A DNA stretch of 64,000 nucleotides from Sorex araneus (Eukaryota; Chordata; Mammalia; Eulipotyphla; Soricidae): NCBI RefSeq assembly GCF_027595985.1, contig NC_073308.1, positions 17,568,005 to 17,632,004 on the forward strand. The letters run 5' to 3'. How positions within the stretch are numbered: the first letter of the stretch is position 1; every line of letters starts with the position of its first letter. The position numbers and the translations under genes were made by a program. Positions 13,113-26,479 of the stretch are shown here, in pieces. The notes under the pieces are model-generated. The model did not search any database, was not told where the DNA came from, and saw only the letters and a program-made list of their open reading frames with translations.

Positions 13113-13469
13113 AAAAAAAGAGACAATTGAAAACATCTGCAGAGACTGCTACAATCTAAAGTGAGCATGGGACCTGGTTCCTGGTTTCCTTTCATCTCCC
13201 CACATCGATGCTTCAAATATGGAGGCTCCTGAGTAGGTCCAGTAACTCCCAAGCTCACCTCCTCAGGGAGGCAACAGCAATCCTTGGTCCCTCTGTTTTT
13301 AATGCTGGTTTCACCTCCTTGCCATGGGAAGTTCAATAAGTATAAAATGAAGCATTTTCTTGTGTGTGGAAGAAAAAGAAGGACAAAAAAGGGAACATTT
13401 GATTTCTCAAATGCTGGATGTCTTCACACAGATCCTAATTCCTGAAGGGGAACAGAAAGACAACAACAA

Positions 13470-13491
13470 ACACACACACACACACACACAC
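13470..13491. repeat. (CA)n microsatellite
   Basis: About 11 CA units, uninterrupted. Confidence 0.95.
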
Positions 13492-13992
13492 CAAGCCTGA
13501 ACAATGGTTTTTTGCTACAACAACCTTAAAAAAAAAAGATACCATCCATGGTAAATTATTCTCAAACTGAGTCCTGGAGTGGACCTCATCCTTTTATGAG
13601 ATTAAGGCTCAGGAGTGGAGCGACCCTCGCTCAGCTCAGCATGCTACAGTCAGAATTTCCCTTTCCTTTGGCTTCTGGCAGTGCTAAATCTGTTAAGTCT
13701 TTTCCTCAAAGATGCTCCTGCTCAGGCTATTTTAGCAACACGCAGCCTGACACCCCTTCCACAGACCATGACTCCCATCCCCCAGCCCCAACTCTGATGC
13801 TGGATCTCTTTTCTCTCAGAGCTGAGATGGTCCTTTTCCCTCACACTCTCCCCACCTCCTCAGTTTCCAAAGGGTCTTGTGGATGGTAATTCACTTGTGT
13901 AATTGGCTCAAGAGATGAAAATCTTGTATGGGCCTCTCTTAACTGCTAATCTATCCAGCTGACTGCAAGCCTAATTGGCAGCTTGTTTAGCA

Positions 13993-14118
13993 ATTTGGCT
14001 CCTAAAGTGTCGTATTGATGTTGGATAAACAGCCAATCGGAGGGGAGGTGACACGTGTAGCTTCCCACGCAATGGCTAGGGTGCTCAGCCTTGTTCCCAT
14101 TCTGTCTTCTGCAGCACA
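13993..14118 (+). repeat. Arm B of an intronic inverted duplication
   Basis: Inverted partner of 12739-12851. It carries an extra segment, gtgtagcttcccacg, after ggaggtgacac. The loop between the arms is about 1.14 kb. Both arms lie in the last GPATCH2 intron. Confidence 0.85.
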
Positions 14119-14384
14119 GAAGGTTCATGCTCACCCTCTGCCCATCAGGTCACCCCCATTCCTTTAGTGGGCTACCATGGGGTCACGGTGGTTTGTCTTT
14201 ATTATTAACACTGCTCTACTCACCATCTGTCAATAGTGCTGTCCTCTTTTCAGCAATACAAACCATGGCTCTCTGACCGCTGTCCAGAACTCAAGATTTT
14301 AACATTAAGTACAGTTTGATATGTGAGCAAGCAGTAGATGTCACAATCCTCTTCAATGACTGTGCTATTTCTTTCTTTTGAATC

Positions 14385-14515
14385 TTTTTCTTTTAGGCCA
14401 TGCCCATTGGTATTCAGGGGTGACTCCTGCTCTGTGCTCAGGAATCATCCCTGCTTGTGCTCAGAGACCGTAATGGGGTGCTGACATTGAACCCAATGGA
14501 GAGCACGCAAGGGGA
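14385..14515 (-). mobile_element. Old SINE fragment
   Basis: Minus-oriented: ggccatgcccattggtattc, ctctgtgctcaggaatcatc, then tgacattgaacccaatggag. It is followed by a C run at 14517-14530. Confidence 0.6.
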
Positions 14516-14565
14516 GCCCCCCCCCCCCCGTACTACCTCTGTGCTCTCTGGGTTTCTTTTCCTTT

Positions 14566-14722
14566 TGTTATTTATTTTTTTTTGGCGGGGAGGGAAACAC
14601 CCAACAGTGCTCAGAGGATACTTCAGACTCTGCACTCAGAAATCACTCCCGGCAGATATTGAAGCAGGGTCAGCTCTGTACAGGACACGTGCCTTAACCC
14701 CTGGTAACTATTGCTCCAGCAA
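14566..14722 (-). mobile_element. SINE
   Basis: Minus-oriented: a T run, aaacacccaacagtgctcag, actctgcactcagaaatcac, then gtgccttaacc and ctattgctccag (the reverse of the SINE head). Confidence 0.65.
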
Positions 14723-14954
14723 GTATCATCTCTCTCTCTGGCCCTCACATATCCCATTTCGTAAACACAGGAAAAGCCACATGAATTGAGCCTGTTCTTC
14801 ATTTTATCTGTAACATCAGTCATTTTTCTCCATGAATTTCTGAATTTATTTTTATTTTTATTTATTATTTTATAATAAATAAATTATTTTATTAAGCACT
14901 ACCTCATTCAGTATGTCTTGATATTTATTTATAAAGAACACAAAATTTCTATAT

Positions 14955-15092
14955 TTGAGGGATTTGGGGTGCAGGAATCGAGCTACATCCAACAGTGCTC
15001 AGGCCTTACTTCTTCTGCATTCAGGGATCAAATCCAGGACAGCTGCATACAAGGCAAGTACCCGATCCACTGTGCTACCAGTCTGGCTCCTG
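14955..15092 (-). mobile_element. Old SINE fragment
   Basis: Minus-oriented: catccaacagtgctcaggcc, gcattcagggatcaaatcca, then caaggcaagtacccgatcca and ctaccagtctggctcc. Confidence 0.6.
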
Positions 15093-15704
15093 ATATTTCT
15101 GTATTTTGATACTTTTTGGTCTTATTTCAAATGTGGCCAAGTAGGGGGTGGAGTGATCAATGCTTATTCTCCACAAATTTCTTAAATAAAAATAGTTGAG
15201 ATAGTTAATTGCTTAAAAAGACAAGGCATTTAACATACTATCTAAAAGGAATAGCTCATTATTTTCCCTTTAAGTGATTAAAACAAAACAAAAACCACTG
15301 TCTGAAATACATGATCTGTATTTGGAGAAGGAAGTATTTATATTCACAAATGCTCTGGTTATACAAAAATATACTTCTTGAGAGACAGTGATCAAAGAAT
15401 AGTATTTGCCCCCCCAATAAAGTCTGCATAAATAAGCAAACACATCTCTAATAAAAGTGTATTACTGTTAACTGTATAGTGCAATTAGGACCATTTCTGG
15501 TTTGCCAACAGTGGGACAAATACAGAGTATGCCTGTGGGTTCAATCCACCATCGTTAGTTAGTCCTTAGGGCCCCAGAGAAAAGCCCATGACAGCATCCT
15601 GTGAGAACTCACACTGGGAAACCCTGGGCAAGCTCCCGACTATGAGAATTCATGACCAGAGATAGGCTGGAGATGATGCTCTGAGCCATTAAGTCAACTG
15701 GGTG

Positions 15705-15870
15705 AGGACCTGAGCAATAGTACAGGAGTTAAGGCACTTGCCTTGTGTGCAGTGGAGCCTGCTTCAATCTGGGGCACCACATATGGTCTCCGGAGCTCCA
15801 CTGGAGTTATCCCTGAGCGATGAGTCAGAGGAGTGAGCCCTGAGCACTGCTGGGTGTGGTACAAAGCCCA
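15705..15870 (+). mobile_element. SINE, sense
   Basis: Plus-strand head gacctgagcaatagtacagg and ggcacttgccttgtgtgcag, then ggggcaccacatatggtctc and gagccctgagcactgctggg. Confidence 0.7.
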
Positions 15871-17534
15871 ACAAAAAGTCAAGTAAGGTCATTTGTGAAT
15901 TGCAAGGCAAGCTTCTGTGAGCTTGCATCTGGAGAGCAAGCAGTGGGCATCTGCTGGGGTGACTGCAGATGATGCAGTGGCAGGTCTGCTGGCCTGCAGG
16001 GTGTCCAGATCCAGTCTCTTCTGATCTTTCTTTCATCCCAAGAGGCCATCGTTGGCTCCATTTCTGAGATTTAAAGCAGATACCATTTCTGCCCAGAGTC
16101 AAGTCATTAGAAACCGTTCCTCTGAGAATTTGGGCGCGGCACCTCTGCATTCCCTATTACCCAGCCATTGACTGAATTCTGAACTATACCTATAGCTTCC
16201 CCAGTGCTATTCTCTGGCACATTTTCCAGAATGACAGAATTTATTCTGCTAGCAAACTCCCAGTTCCTGGACCCAAATGCTGCTCCAAGCTGGCTGAGAA
16301 AGTCTGAGAAGGCTTTCCACTCTCCCAAAGTACCACGGCATGCATTTGGTTGCTCATGCCTCTAGCTCCTTGACTTTCTGCTTGCTGGGATTTAAACTGT
16401 GACTAAGGGTCCCGCTGCCACTATTGTTAACAGCAAATGGTGGGGTTTGTCCTTTTATCCATGTTGACAATCCCTGAATTGTCATAGGCCTTTGATCAGT
16501 CTACATTTGTCCTGGTAACTGATATAGCTGGGCCTATTTTTAATATATTAAATGCAATTCACCTTCTTTTTGTTAAAGATTATTTGTCTCAGTCCTTCTG
16601 AATAATACTTCTATAACTAGATCTATAACTCTTAGTTAATCTAGAGCTAACATAAATGCATTTTTATTACTTCAGTATTTTGAAAATATTACTCTGATCT
16701 TTAGGGTTTTGTCATTTTTCAGACTTGCTCCTGGTGTGACTCCAGTCCTGTGAGGGACGGATCTTTTTGGCTGTACTTAAGTACTTATCTCTTCTCCTTG
16801 ACTCTGACATTTTGAAATTGATGTTTAGCATTTATTTATAAACATTTGTGCTTTCTTAAAGTAAGGATATTTGTTTTCATTAATCCTAAAAATTATCATT
16901 ATTTTCTTATTTACACTTCTTGACCATTTTTTCCACTCCTTTTGGAAGTTCTAATAAGCAAGTCTCAGTTGAGGTACATTTCTCTGCGACTCCCCTACCC
17001 AGTATTACATTTTCCATATTCTTATTCCTGTGTCCTTCTTTTAAAATGTCTTTATTTTAATAAATATAATAAATTTTAAAAATAACTTAAAATAAATAAA
17101 AAATAAATTAAAAAATAAATTTTAAAAATAACTCTCAAATCTTTCAGTTGCAACTTGGATGGTTCTGAAGAGAAAAGTACCAATAATGGATGATCGCACT
17201 CACCTGTGGTATACAAGGAAATGGAAAAAAGGAAATAGATAGTGCTGAATGATACAAACCCTTGGCCTAGATTATAGAACTGACATTGCCAGGAGGGGAA
17301 TGAAGATGGTCTAGAGTTCACACGGGGACATTTGTGGAGGCTAATGGGAGGTGGTGGTAAGGAGCAGTAAATGTATATTAAATCATGAACAGCAACTATT
17401 GTAACTATGTTACCTTAACCACAAAGAAAAACTCTCCCCCCCCCCCACCTGACTATATCTGATCTGCTGATAATAGCATCGAAGTTTGTAATTTTCAAGA
17501 TTTTCCTCCCCATATAATTAGCTCCAATTTCTAC

Positions 17535-17745
17535 TTGGGAGCTATAGCACAGTGGTTGGTCTTTCGCCTTTCATGCGGCCAACCCGAGTTCGATTCTTCC
17601 GCCCCTCTCGGAGAGCCTGGCAAGCTACCCCTACCCGTGCGTGTTGGATATGCCAAAAACAGTAACAATAAGTCTCTCAATGAGAGACGTTACTGGTGCC
17701 TGCTCAAACAAATCGATGAGCAACGGGATGACAGTGACAGTGACA
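17535..17745 (+). mobile_element. RTE-tailed SINE (second SINE family), sense
   Basis: It begins with the same pol III head as the common SINE (gggagctatagcacagtggt and aacccgagttcgattcttcc, the B box). It then switches to a different body: cgcccctctcggagagcctg, gatatgccaaaaacagtaac, gagacgttactggtgcctgc, and ends in short gacagt repeats rather than poly(A). The last 60 or so bases match the 3' end of the RTE fragment at 46545. Confidence 0.85.
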
Positions 17746-17844
17746 ATATTAATTATAGTTTTTTTCTTTTTCCTGCAGTTTCTTCTTGTCATTTTTGAAT
17801 ATTTAATTTCCTATGCCTTGTGGGTAAGGCATTTTTCGTTGCTG

Positions 17845-17965
17845 TTGTTGATTTGTGCTGGGGTCACTCCCCACAGTGCTCAGGGATCAAAGAGCTGCAG
17901 GGGTTGAGGCTGAGTCTCCTGCATGTGAAACACGAGCCATCTTCCTTTGAGCCATCTCTCTGTGG
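17845..17965 (-). mobile_element. Old SINE fragment
   Basis: Minus-oriented: gctggggtcactccccacag, ctcagggatcaaagagctgc, then ttgagccatctctct. Confidence 0.5.
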
Positions 17966-17984
17966 GTAAAAGTTTTTTTGTTTT

Positions 17985-18178
17985 TCTGGGATTTTTTTGG
18001 TTTTTTCTTTATTTGTTTGTTTGGGGGCCATACCTGGCTGCACTCATGACTTATTTCTAGCTCTGTGCTCAGGATCATTCCTGTCAGTGCTCGGTGGAAC
18101 TATCTGGGGTGCCAGGTATTGAACCTGGGTCAGCATGATACAGGGCAAGTGCCTTACCCACTGTACTACTAGCTCTCC
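17985..18178 (-). mobile_element. SINE
   Basis: Minus-oriented, with a T-rich tail and then gggggccatacctggctgca, gctctgtgctcaggatcatt, ggtattgaacctgggtcagc and caagtgccttacccactgta. Confidence 0.7.
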
Positions 18179-18957
18179 GACTCACCTGTGGGTCATGTTT
18201 TGTTTCTTGTCCTCCCCGTTTCTGAAGGGAGAGCTTTTTAGGGGGGCAGACTTGATAAGAAGCTTTATCACAGGTTGGCTGGGCTCCTTCCCCATGGGGC
18301 ACCGACCTCCAGTCTCGAGGTTTCCAAGACAGAAAACACTGGGCCTGGGCCGGGCCCAGGGGCCAGCTGAGAGTCGCTGCTGGCCTCGAACATTGCTTGA
18401 ACATTTCTCTTCCTTCCCTGCAGGCCTAGCCCTGCCTGTGAACAGTGGCTGTACATTTATCGAACACGCCCAGGGATTCTGTAGTTTGGGTACTTTTATC
18501 ATGTTGGCAACAGTGATTATTTTCTGTTGACTGCACGCACACTCTCCTTCTCACTGTCTGCACTGCCACCTGCCTGGTGTCATGTACCATGATGTAGGGG
18601 TTCTGTGGTGCCTGGGCTTTTGCTTTATGCTCAGATGCAGTTTGATTTCAACATTAACTCGCCCCATCGAATAACGAATCCCCAAAGGCAACTGAAACTG
18701 AGAACTGCTGCTCTTCAGTAGGAAGCTGACCGGTGGGGAGGGGAGAGAGGAGGTAATTAGGATGGGGACAGTGGTGGAGGGAAGTGAACACTAGTGAGTG
18801 TATGGTGCTGGGATGTGATACGCAGGGAACTCTATCATTAACAGTGTTTTAAACCATGATGCTGCAAACAAAACATTAAAAAAAGTGCTAATTCCCTCCA
18901 CCTGCAGTATTTATATGTTTTTAAAATCTTGGAAAAAGTAAAAATTTAATCATAACT

Positions 18958-19120
18958 GGGGGTGGAGAGATAGGTTAGTAGCCAGGGTACTGGTAATACA
19001 CACTATTGACCCAGTTTGATTCTAACATATGGTCCGTGAAGCCCTACCAGGAATCATCCTCGAGCACAGAGCCATTAGTAAGCCTTGAGCACCGCCAGAT
19101 CTGGCCACAAAAAACAAAAC
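18958..19120 (+). mobile_element. Old SINE, sense
   Basis: Plus-strand: gggggtggagagataggtta, catatggtccgtgaagccct, gaatcatcctcgagcacaga and gagcaccgccagatctggcc, followed by an A-rich tail. Confidence 0.7.
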
Positions 19121-19195
19121 CAAAATATAACAACAATAATTAGAGTGATCATATAGACCCAGAGATCAAAGAATAATAAAACAGAACTATTAGGG

Positions 19196-19345
19196 GGCTC
19201 GAGCAACAGCGCAGCAGGTAGGGTGCTTGCTTAGCACTGGTTCAATCCCCAACATCCCATTTGGTCTCCCAAGAACTGCCAGGAGTGATCCTTGAGCACA
19301 AAATCAGGAGGAAACCCTCAGCACCACAGGGAGTAGCCTCTAAAC
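19196..19345 (+). mobile_element. SINE, sense
   Basis: Plus-strand: gggctcgagcaacagcgcag, ggttcaatccccaacatccc, then gccaggagtgatccttgagc. Confidence 0.72.
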
Positions 19346-19349
19346 CAAA

Positions 19350-22160
19350 ATATGTAACAAATTTAAAAACAGTACTGACCAAATAAACTTGGACAATGAA
19401 GAAATCCACATGCTGAAAACGGATTTGGGTACAACTACTATTTCCTGATGTGTTCACAATGACTTTTAATTAAGAGTCCACTTATTAAAGATCTTCACCC
19501 ATTAAGATGATTTCTCACCTGTCTGCGCTGCAGTAAATAGTCATAATAAGCTGATTTTCCTACAGAACTATCAGTGGGGTGTGGAGAAATTAGCCAGTAA
19601 GCCACTGCAAGCTGTACAGTCGCCTCTTGCGAGAAACACGCACGCCCCTCCGTGTCTCTGAGCACACGGGCGGCCTGGGAGCAGCTGCTGCAGCAGCTCA
19701 GCCATCACCTCTCTGCATAACTGAAGACTTCCAGAACAAAAGCTGGCACTCCTTTTGATGAACATGCCCCTCTTTGCAACAGAAATCCAAACAGCAAGCA
19801 GCCTACATCTCAACAGGCCCACTCATGTCACTTATACCAAAGAGGGGAGAACAGCAAAATGGGCAATAGAGAGTGGACCCCTGAATTAGAAGGGTGTCAG
19901 CCCCTCCATCTCCACTGACCCGCTTAAGCCACGTTCCCTGCTCATCCCTCTGGAAGCTGTGGCTTGCACCAAAAACATGGACCAGAACCGCATTTCTGGC
20001 TGCCTTTGTAAAATGTGTTAATAATAGCCCTCCTATTTTGTTCGCTGCTTTTCTTCACCTTTACAGATGACATTTTTCAAACTATAAAATGCATTCTGCT
20101 GGCAAACCTCCTTGCCTCAACAGCTCTCAATTTTCTAACAGTAAATCTACATCCCAGGCGCGAGGACATCCACTATCTTTTGGTCTGTGACTTTGAATGA
20201 GGCCGAGAACAAGCCGTACATTTAAAAATCAATATCTAACCTTATCAATATTCATTTTACTTTGTCAATACAAGAATACAAAGGTGAAAGAGCAGTAAGT
20301 AAGCTAAAGCGCTGAAATAAATTTGTGTTCCTGTCACAATTAATAAATGTTCAGCTGATAACACTCTGGCTCCTTCAGAGTTTTCAAAGAAGACAAACCA
20401 GAATGAGTGGAAATTTCAGTACGCCAAGCACTAAGCATGCTCAGCTTTAGGGTCTTATCTATATCTGGGGTGGGAAGCTTTCAGTTTTTAAAAAACATTA
20501 TTCATTGCATACACTGCATAGAATGATCCATATTCAGTTAAAAATTGTCTTAAATTATTGTCTAGGTCTGGCTTATGATTATAGAGTCAAAGTGTCTAAT
20601 TATAGTTTTGTAATTATTTGGGGGTGGAGGGCTTCCTAAACCCAAGCTTTGACTACATGATATTTCACATAGATCTGAGGGGCTCATAAAACACTATTAC
20701 TGCTTTTGTTCTACTAATTCTCATTCCTGATCCCAAATGAACTTGAGTTATCTCCAATCTGCACTTCCCCAGCTTTGACTGAATGCTGACTGAAAGCAGA
20801 AGGAGCTGTAAAAATAGATCTCAGTTCAATGTATTTTTCTGGAGATCTGTACAGGCTTATACATTGGAGAGAATTTATCTTTAAGGTAATTCTACAGTCT
20901 AATGCAACTTTGGAAGCTAGAAAAATAAAACTGAGTATAATGTGACTGGCAATATTCCAGAATTTAAAGATTCTAATTATCAGAAAAAGATGATCTCAGA
21001 TTATGAACATTACTGAAGTGTATTATACAAAAGCATTTATTCCTTCAAAACATTCTTCCTTCAATTGGGGTAGTAATCTTCACCTTAGAGATGATTCATT
21101 AGTATTAGAAGATATTATTTTTAACTAAGGATTTTTCAATAAATCACCTCTTGCCCTTTGAGAGGAAAAATTATCCTATATTTTAAATATAAGTTGAAAA
21201 TGAGTAGCATAATTCTCCTAAGCCACTCCTTTCTGTGCAAGTACAAAAATCACACTGCATTCCTGTGGATTTTATTTAGGGAATAAAAAAATAATCTAGC
21301 TATACAATCAAAATCCTGGATCTTTGGAGAATGACAACAATTCTGAAATATGACATCTAGTATATGCCGGTGTATGTTTTATGAATGTGTAAGGCTAAAG
21401 TTTAATGCTTAGACTCATACTCTGTATAAACGATTTCCTGGGATGCTGTTGAGTTGTAACGTCAAAATCACCTTGTAGAAATAATTATATTAGCCTCTCC
21501 TCCACCATTATGCATTTTCCTTCTCACTTCACATATGTTCCGAGTGTTAGGGCCTGACCCTGACATTCTCTCCTCCTCACCACTGGCACCAAGGTGCTTT
21601 AGTCACATTCCTGAGATGGTTCCTGGACTATTTCTGCCACTAATGTTTGAATCATTGAAAGATAAGAGAATTCAGGGGACCATTCAACCGAAATGGGGAT
21701 ATTAAAGAATCCTACACCTGCCTTCTGAAGGATGTGAAGCAAAGGAATTATGACATGCATTTGATCTAAATGCGACTACATGTTCCGTAGAAGGAGCTAT
21801 GCTGGAAACGCTCTAATGAATGTTCTGCATTGTACAGAGGATGTTGGAATAGTCCTTCTATGGAACACAAGACAAATATAGTAGACTCAAGTAAACATGT
21901 GTGCTAAGTGGCTTTTTATTCTACCAAGTGCACAACAGGCTTTGTTTACTGCACTAACAGGTCACTGCAGAAACAGTTTTTACATACATGTTCTTCAAAA
22001 GAGGCCAGAAGCATGTTGGCAGAGAAAGCACCTGGGTTTGAGGGTGATGCAGACCAAGGCTTCGGCCCTTTCCCTTCTACTGGAAAATTCTATCACCTTA
22101 GTTATTCACCCAACACATTTCAGATCCTTCATTTTATCTGTTATTGTTGTTATTACTATT
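19350..22160. other. GPATCH2 intron, no recognised feature
   Basis: About 2.8 kb free of recognisable SINE, L1 or tandem repeats, which is unusual for this window. No exon with splice sites was identified. Such repeat-poor intron can hold conserved regulatory DNA, but I cannot show this from one sequence. Confidence 0.45.
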
Positions 22161-22164
22161 ATTA

Positions 22165-22312
22165 TTTGACTTTTGGCTTTTAGGCCACATCCAGCAGTTC
22201 TCAGGGCTTACTCCTGGTGGTGCTCGGGGGACCCTATGTGGTGCTGGTGATCAAACCCAGGCTGGCCGAGTGGAAGGCCAGCACCTTAACCACTGGGCTG
22301 TTTCTTTGACCA
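22165..22312 (-). mobile_element. SINE
   Basis: Minus-oriented: ttttggcttttaggccacat, ctcagggcttactcctggtg, ggtgatcaaacccaggctgg, then accttaaccactgggctg. Confidence 0.72.
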
Positions 22313-22667
22313 GGAATGTCCATTTTATGATGTGATTGTGACAATGCCAAGGTATAAACTGGTGGCAGGATGAAATGATGAAGGTTTGGGGACAAAGCAA
22401 GAGACCCAAGAAGTGGTAAGTATGAGTCTACATGTTTGAAATGCCCTCTACACGCAGGTATTTCCTACATCCACATTTCCAAAACTCCATATAGCTAGAA
22501 GATGAAGATTTGATATAAACTTTACTAATGTGGCCCCATGCTTTCAATAGCTGGTCTGTAGACTAGAGAGTGCATAGGGTACGAAGGCTGAGAAGCGCTC
22601 ACATGGTTCCTGGCACGGAAGGCTCAGGCGTATCATGAGGATTCTGAAAGCTCCAGTGTTTTTATTT

Positions 22668-22803
22668 CTCTTTTGGGGGGATGGAATTCTTGACTTTGCA
22701 CTCATGAATTACTCCTGGCAGTGCTCAGGGGACCATATGTAATGCCGGGGATCAAATCGATGCCAGGGGTCAACATGCCCTCCCCCGAGTCCTATTGCCC
22801 TGA
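22668..22803 (-). mobile_element. Old SINE fragment
   Basis: Minus-oriented: tttgcactcatgaattactc, cagtgctcaggggaccatat, gccggggatcaaatcgatgc, then tattgccctgaccc. Confidence 0.65.
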
Positions 22804-23505
22804 CCCTGAGTGCTCCAGTTTTTAAGTCATTCTTTCATTTTCTATTGCTGAACTATTCCCTAAATATAGAATTTACACTGCACATTGAAGGAAATTTCCT
22901 CTGAAATTGTCTCATCTCTCTAACTGTGTGCTCCTCGTAATAAATTTTATTTCCTTACTGCTCCTCTCATATTCATGGAAAAAAAAAAAGAATCTTACCT
23001 GGAAATAGTTCTCTAACTGAAGCTCAGTGTCCACAGTGGCATGGTTAAGGACCTTGGGTGACAGGGTAAGGCTGTAATTCTTGGGATGCAATCAAATAAA
23101 TGCCTTCCCTGGAAACGTTCTCTCAGTCCCGCTGCTCCTATGCAGCCCCACCCACAGGCCTGCTGCTGCAGATAGCGGAGTTCCCCTGATTTCCCTGCCT
23201 TCCCATTCTTGCTTGAATATAAAATCCTTCAGTGCCCGTGACCCAATGCAGACCCTTCCCAGCCCAGCTGAGGGTCACACCCTGACCAGGAGGACTTCCT
23301 GTCCCAAGGTGGCTTTTGAAAGACAGGGTGGCTGAAGGGGCAGGGGAGGAGGAGATAGGGCTTCATTCCAAGTGTAGACTGTCTGAGGAGAGGCGCCCAA
23401 ACACCTCTGTGCTGTACTGGGCACCAGATTCTGCCAGTCCGCTCTAGGTCTCTGTTCCAGCCTCTGCACTAGGGTGTGGAGGCTGTTCCTGCATGTCCCA
23501 ATTTA

Positions 23506-25376
<1,871 letters not shown>

Positions 25377-25391
25377 AAAAATATCAATGTT

Positions 25392-25560
25392 CGGGTTTAC
25401 GGGTGGTGGAGAATGGGCACTGGTGAAGGGATGGGTTCCCGAACTTTGTATGAGGGAAGTATAAGCACAAAAGTGTATAAATCTGCAACTGTACCCTCAC
25501 GGTGATTCTCTAATTAAAAATAAATAAATTATAAAAAACAAAAAAAAAACAAAAAAAAAT
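25392..25560 (+). mobile_element. Minimal L1-type 3' end insertion with perfect target duplication
   Basis: Only about 110 bases of an L1-type 3' end (gggcactggtgaagggatgg through ctcacggtgattctctaatt) plus an A-rich tail are inserted between two identical 15-bp copies of aaaaatatcaatgtt (25377-25391 and 25561-25575). The terminal sequence differs from the other L1 tails and matches the element at 50524-50975. This is a clean, fairly recent target-primed insertion. Confidence 0.9.
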
Positions 25561-26059
25561 AAAAATATCAATGTTAAGGTAATGTGTTTACAGTGGTGTT
25601 GTCATTTAGGGTCTGGTGTAATATGGTATATGTATGTTTGCACAAAGACACACAAGAACTTATTTAAATATAATAAAAATTAGTTTGGAAGTTGAATTTC
25701 TCTAACTGTAGCATCTATCTGTAAGTCACAATGCAAAGTACAATTAATAATCCAGCTAATTTAGCTGTTAACACAGATACCAAGGAAATCTGTCAATATA
25801 GGTTATAAGAAAACAGGTCCCTTTTTCCTAGTCTTATCTTTCCTTTGGAATAGGTGTGTGCTGTTTTTGGTAAGTATGTGTCACAGAATACACACTTAGA
25901 ATTACTGAGATGTTAGTAAATCAATTCCATCTCTTAACTAACTTTATATAAACTTATTTTTTCTTTTGAGGGGTGGTCTTAGCTTATCATGTTGATAATA
26001 TCGCTAATGAATACATTTACTTTTTGAGGGGTTATTTACTTTTTAAAACTACATCACAT

Positions 26060-26310
26060 ATCACTGTCATCCTGTTGTTCATTGATTTACTTGAGCAGGC
26101 ATCAGTAACGTCTCTATTCCTCTCAGCCCTGAGATATTAGCAGCCTCTCCTTACTCCTCTTTCCCAATGATTGGAGGCTCTTTCAGGGTCAGGGGAATGA
26201 GACCTATCGTTACTGTTTTGGGTATATCAAATACGCCACAGGTAGCTTGCCAGACTCTGCCATGCAGGGGGGATACTCTCGGTAGCTTACCGGCTCTCCG
26301 AGAGGTATGT
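26060..26310 (-). mobile_element. RTE-tailed SINE, antisense, long-body variant, head missing
   Basis: The plus strand reads tcactgtcatcctgttgttc and gcaggcatcagtaacgtctc (the RTE-like tail). An extra module follows (agccctgagatattagcagc, then ggctctttcagggtcagggg). It ends with gtagcttgccagactctgcc and ggtagcttaccggctctccg. The tRNA-like head is absent. Confidence 0.8.
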
Positions 26311-26475
26311 ATGTACTGTCATCCCGTTGATCAATGATTTGCTCGAGTGGGCCCAGCAATGTCTCCATTTATCCTCGCCCTGAGATTTTAACAGCATCTC
26401 TTTACTCCTCCTCCCCAACGGTGCCACATTAGAGGCTCTTCAGGGTCAGGGGAATGAGACCCATCACTGTTATAT
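26311..26475 (-). mobile_element. Second, partial RTE-tailed SINE in tandem
   Basis: Directly after the previous copy the tail begins again (tgtactgtcatcccgttgat), followed by the same extra module (gccctgagattttaacagca, caggggaatgagacccatca). Then it stops. It is either a second insertion into the first or a tandem duplication. Confidence 0.78.
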
Positions 26476-26479
26476 TTAA

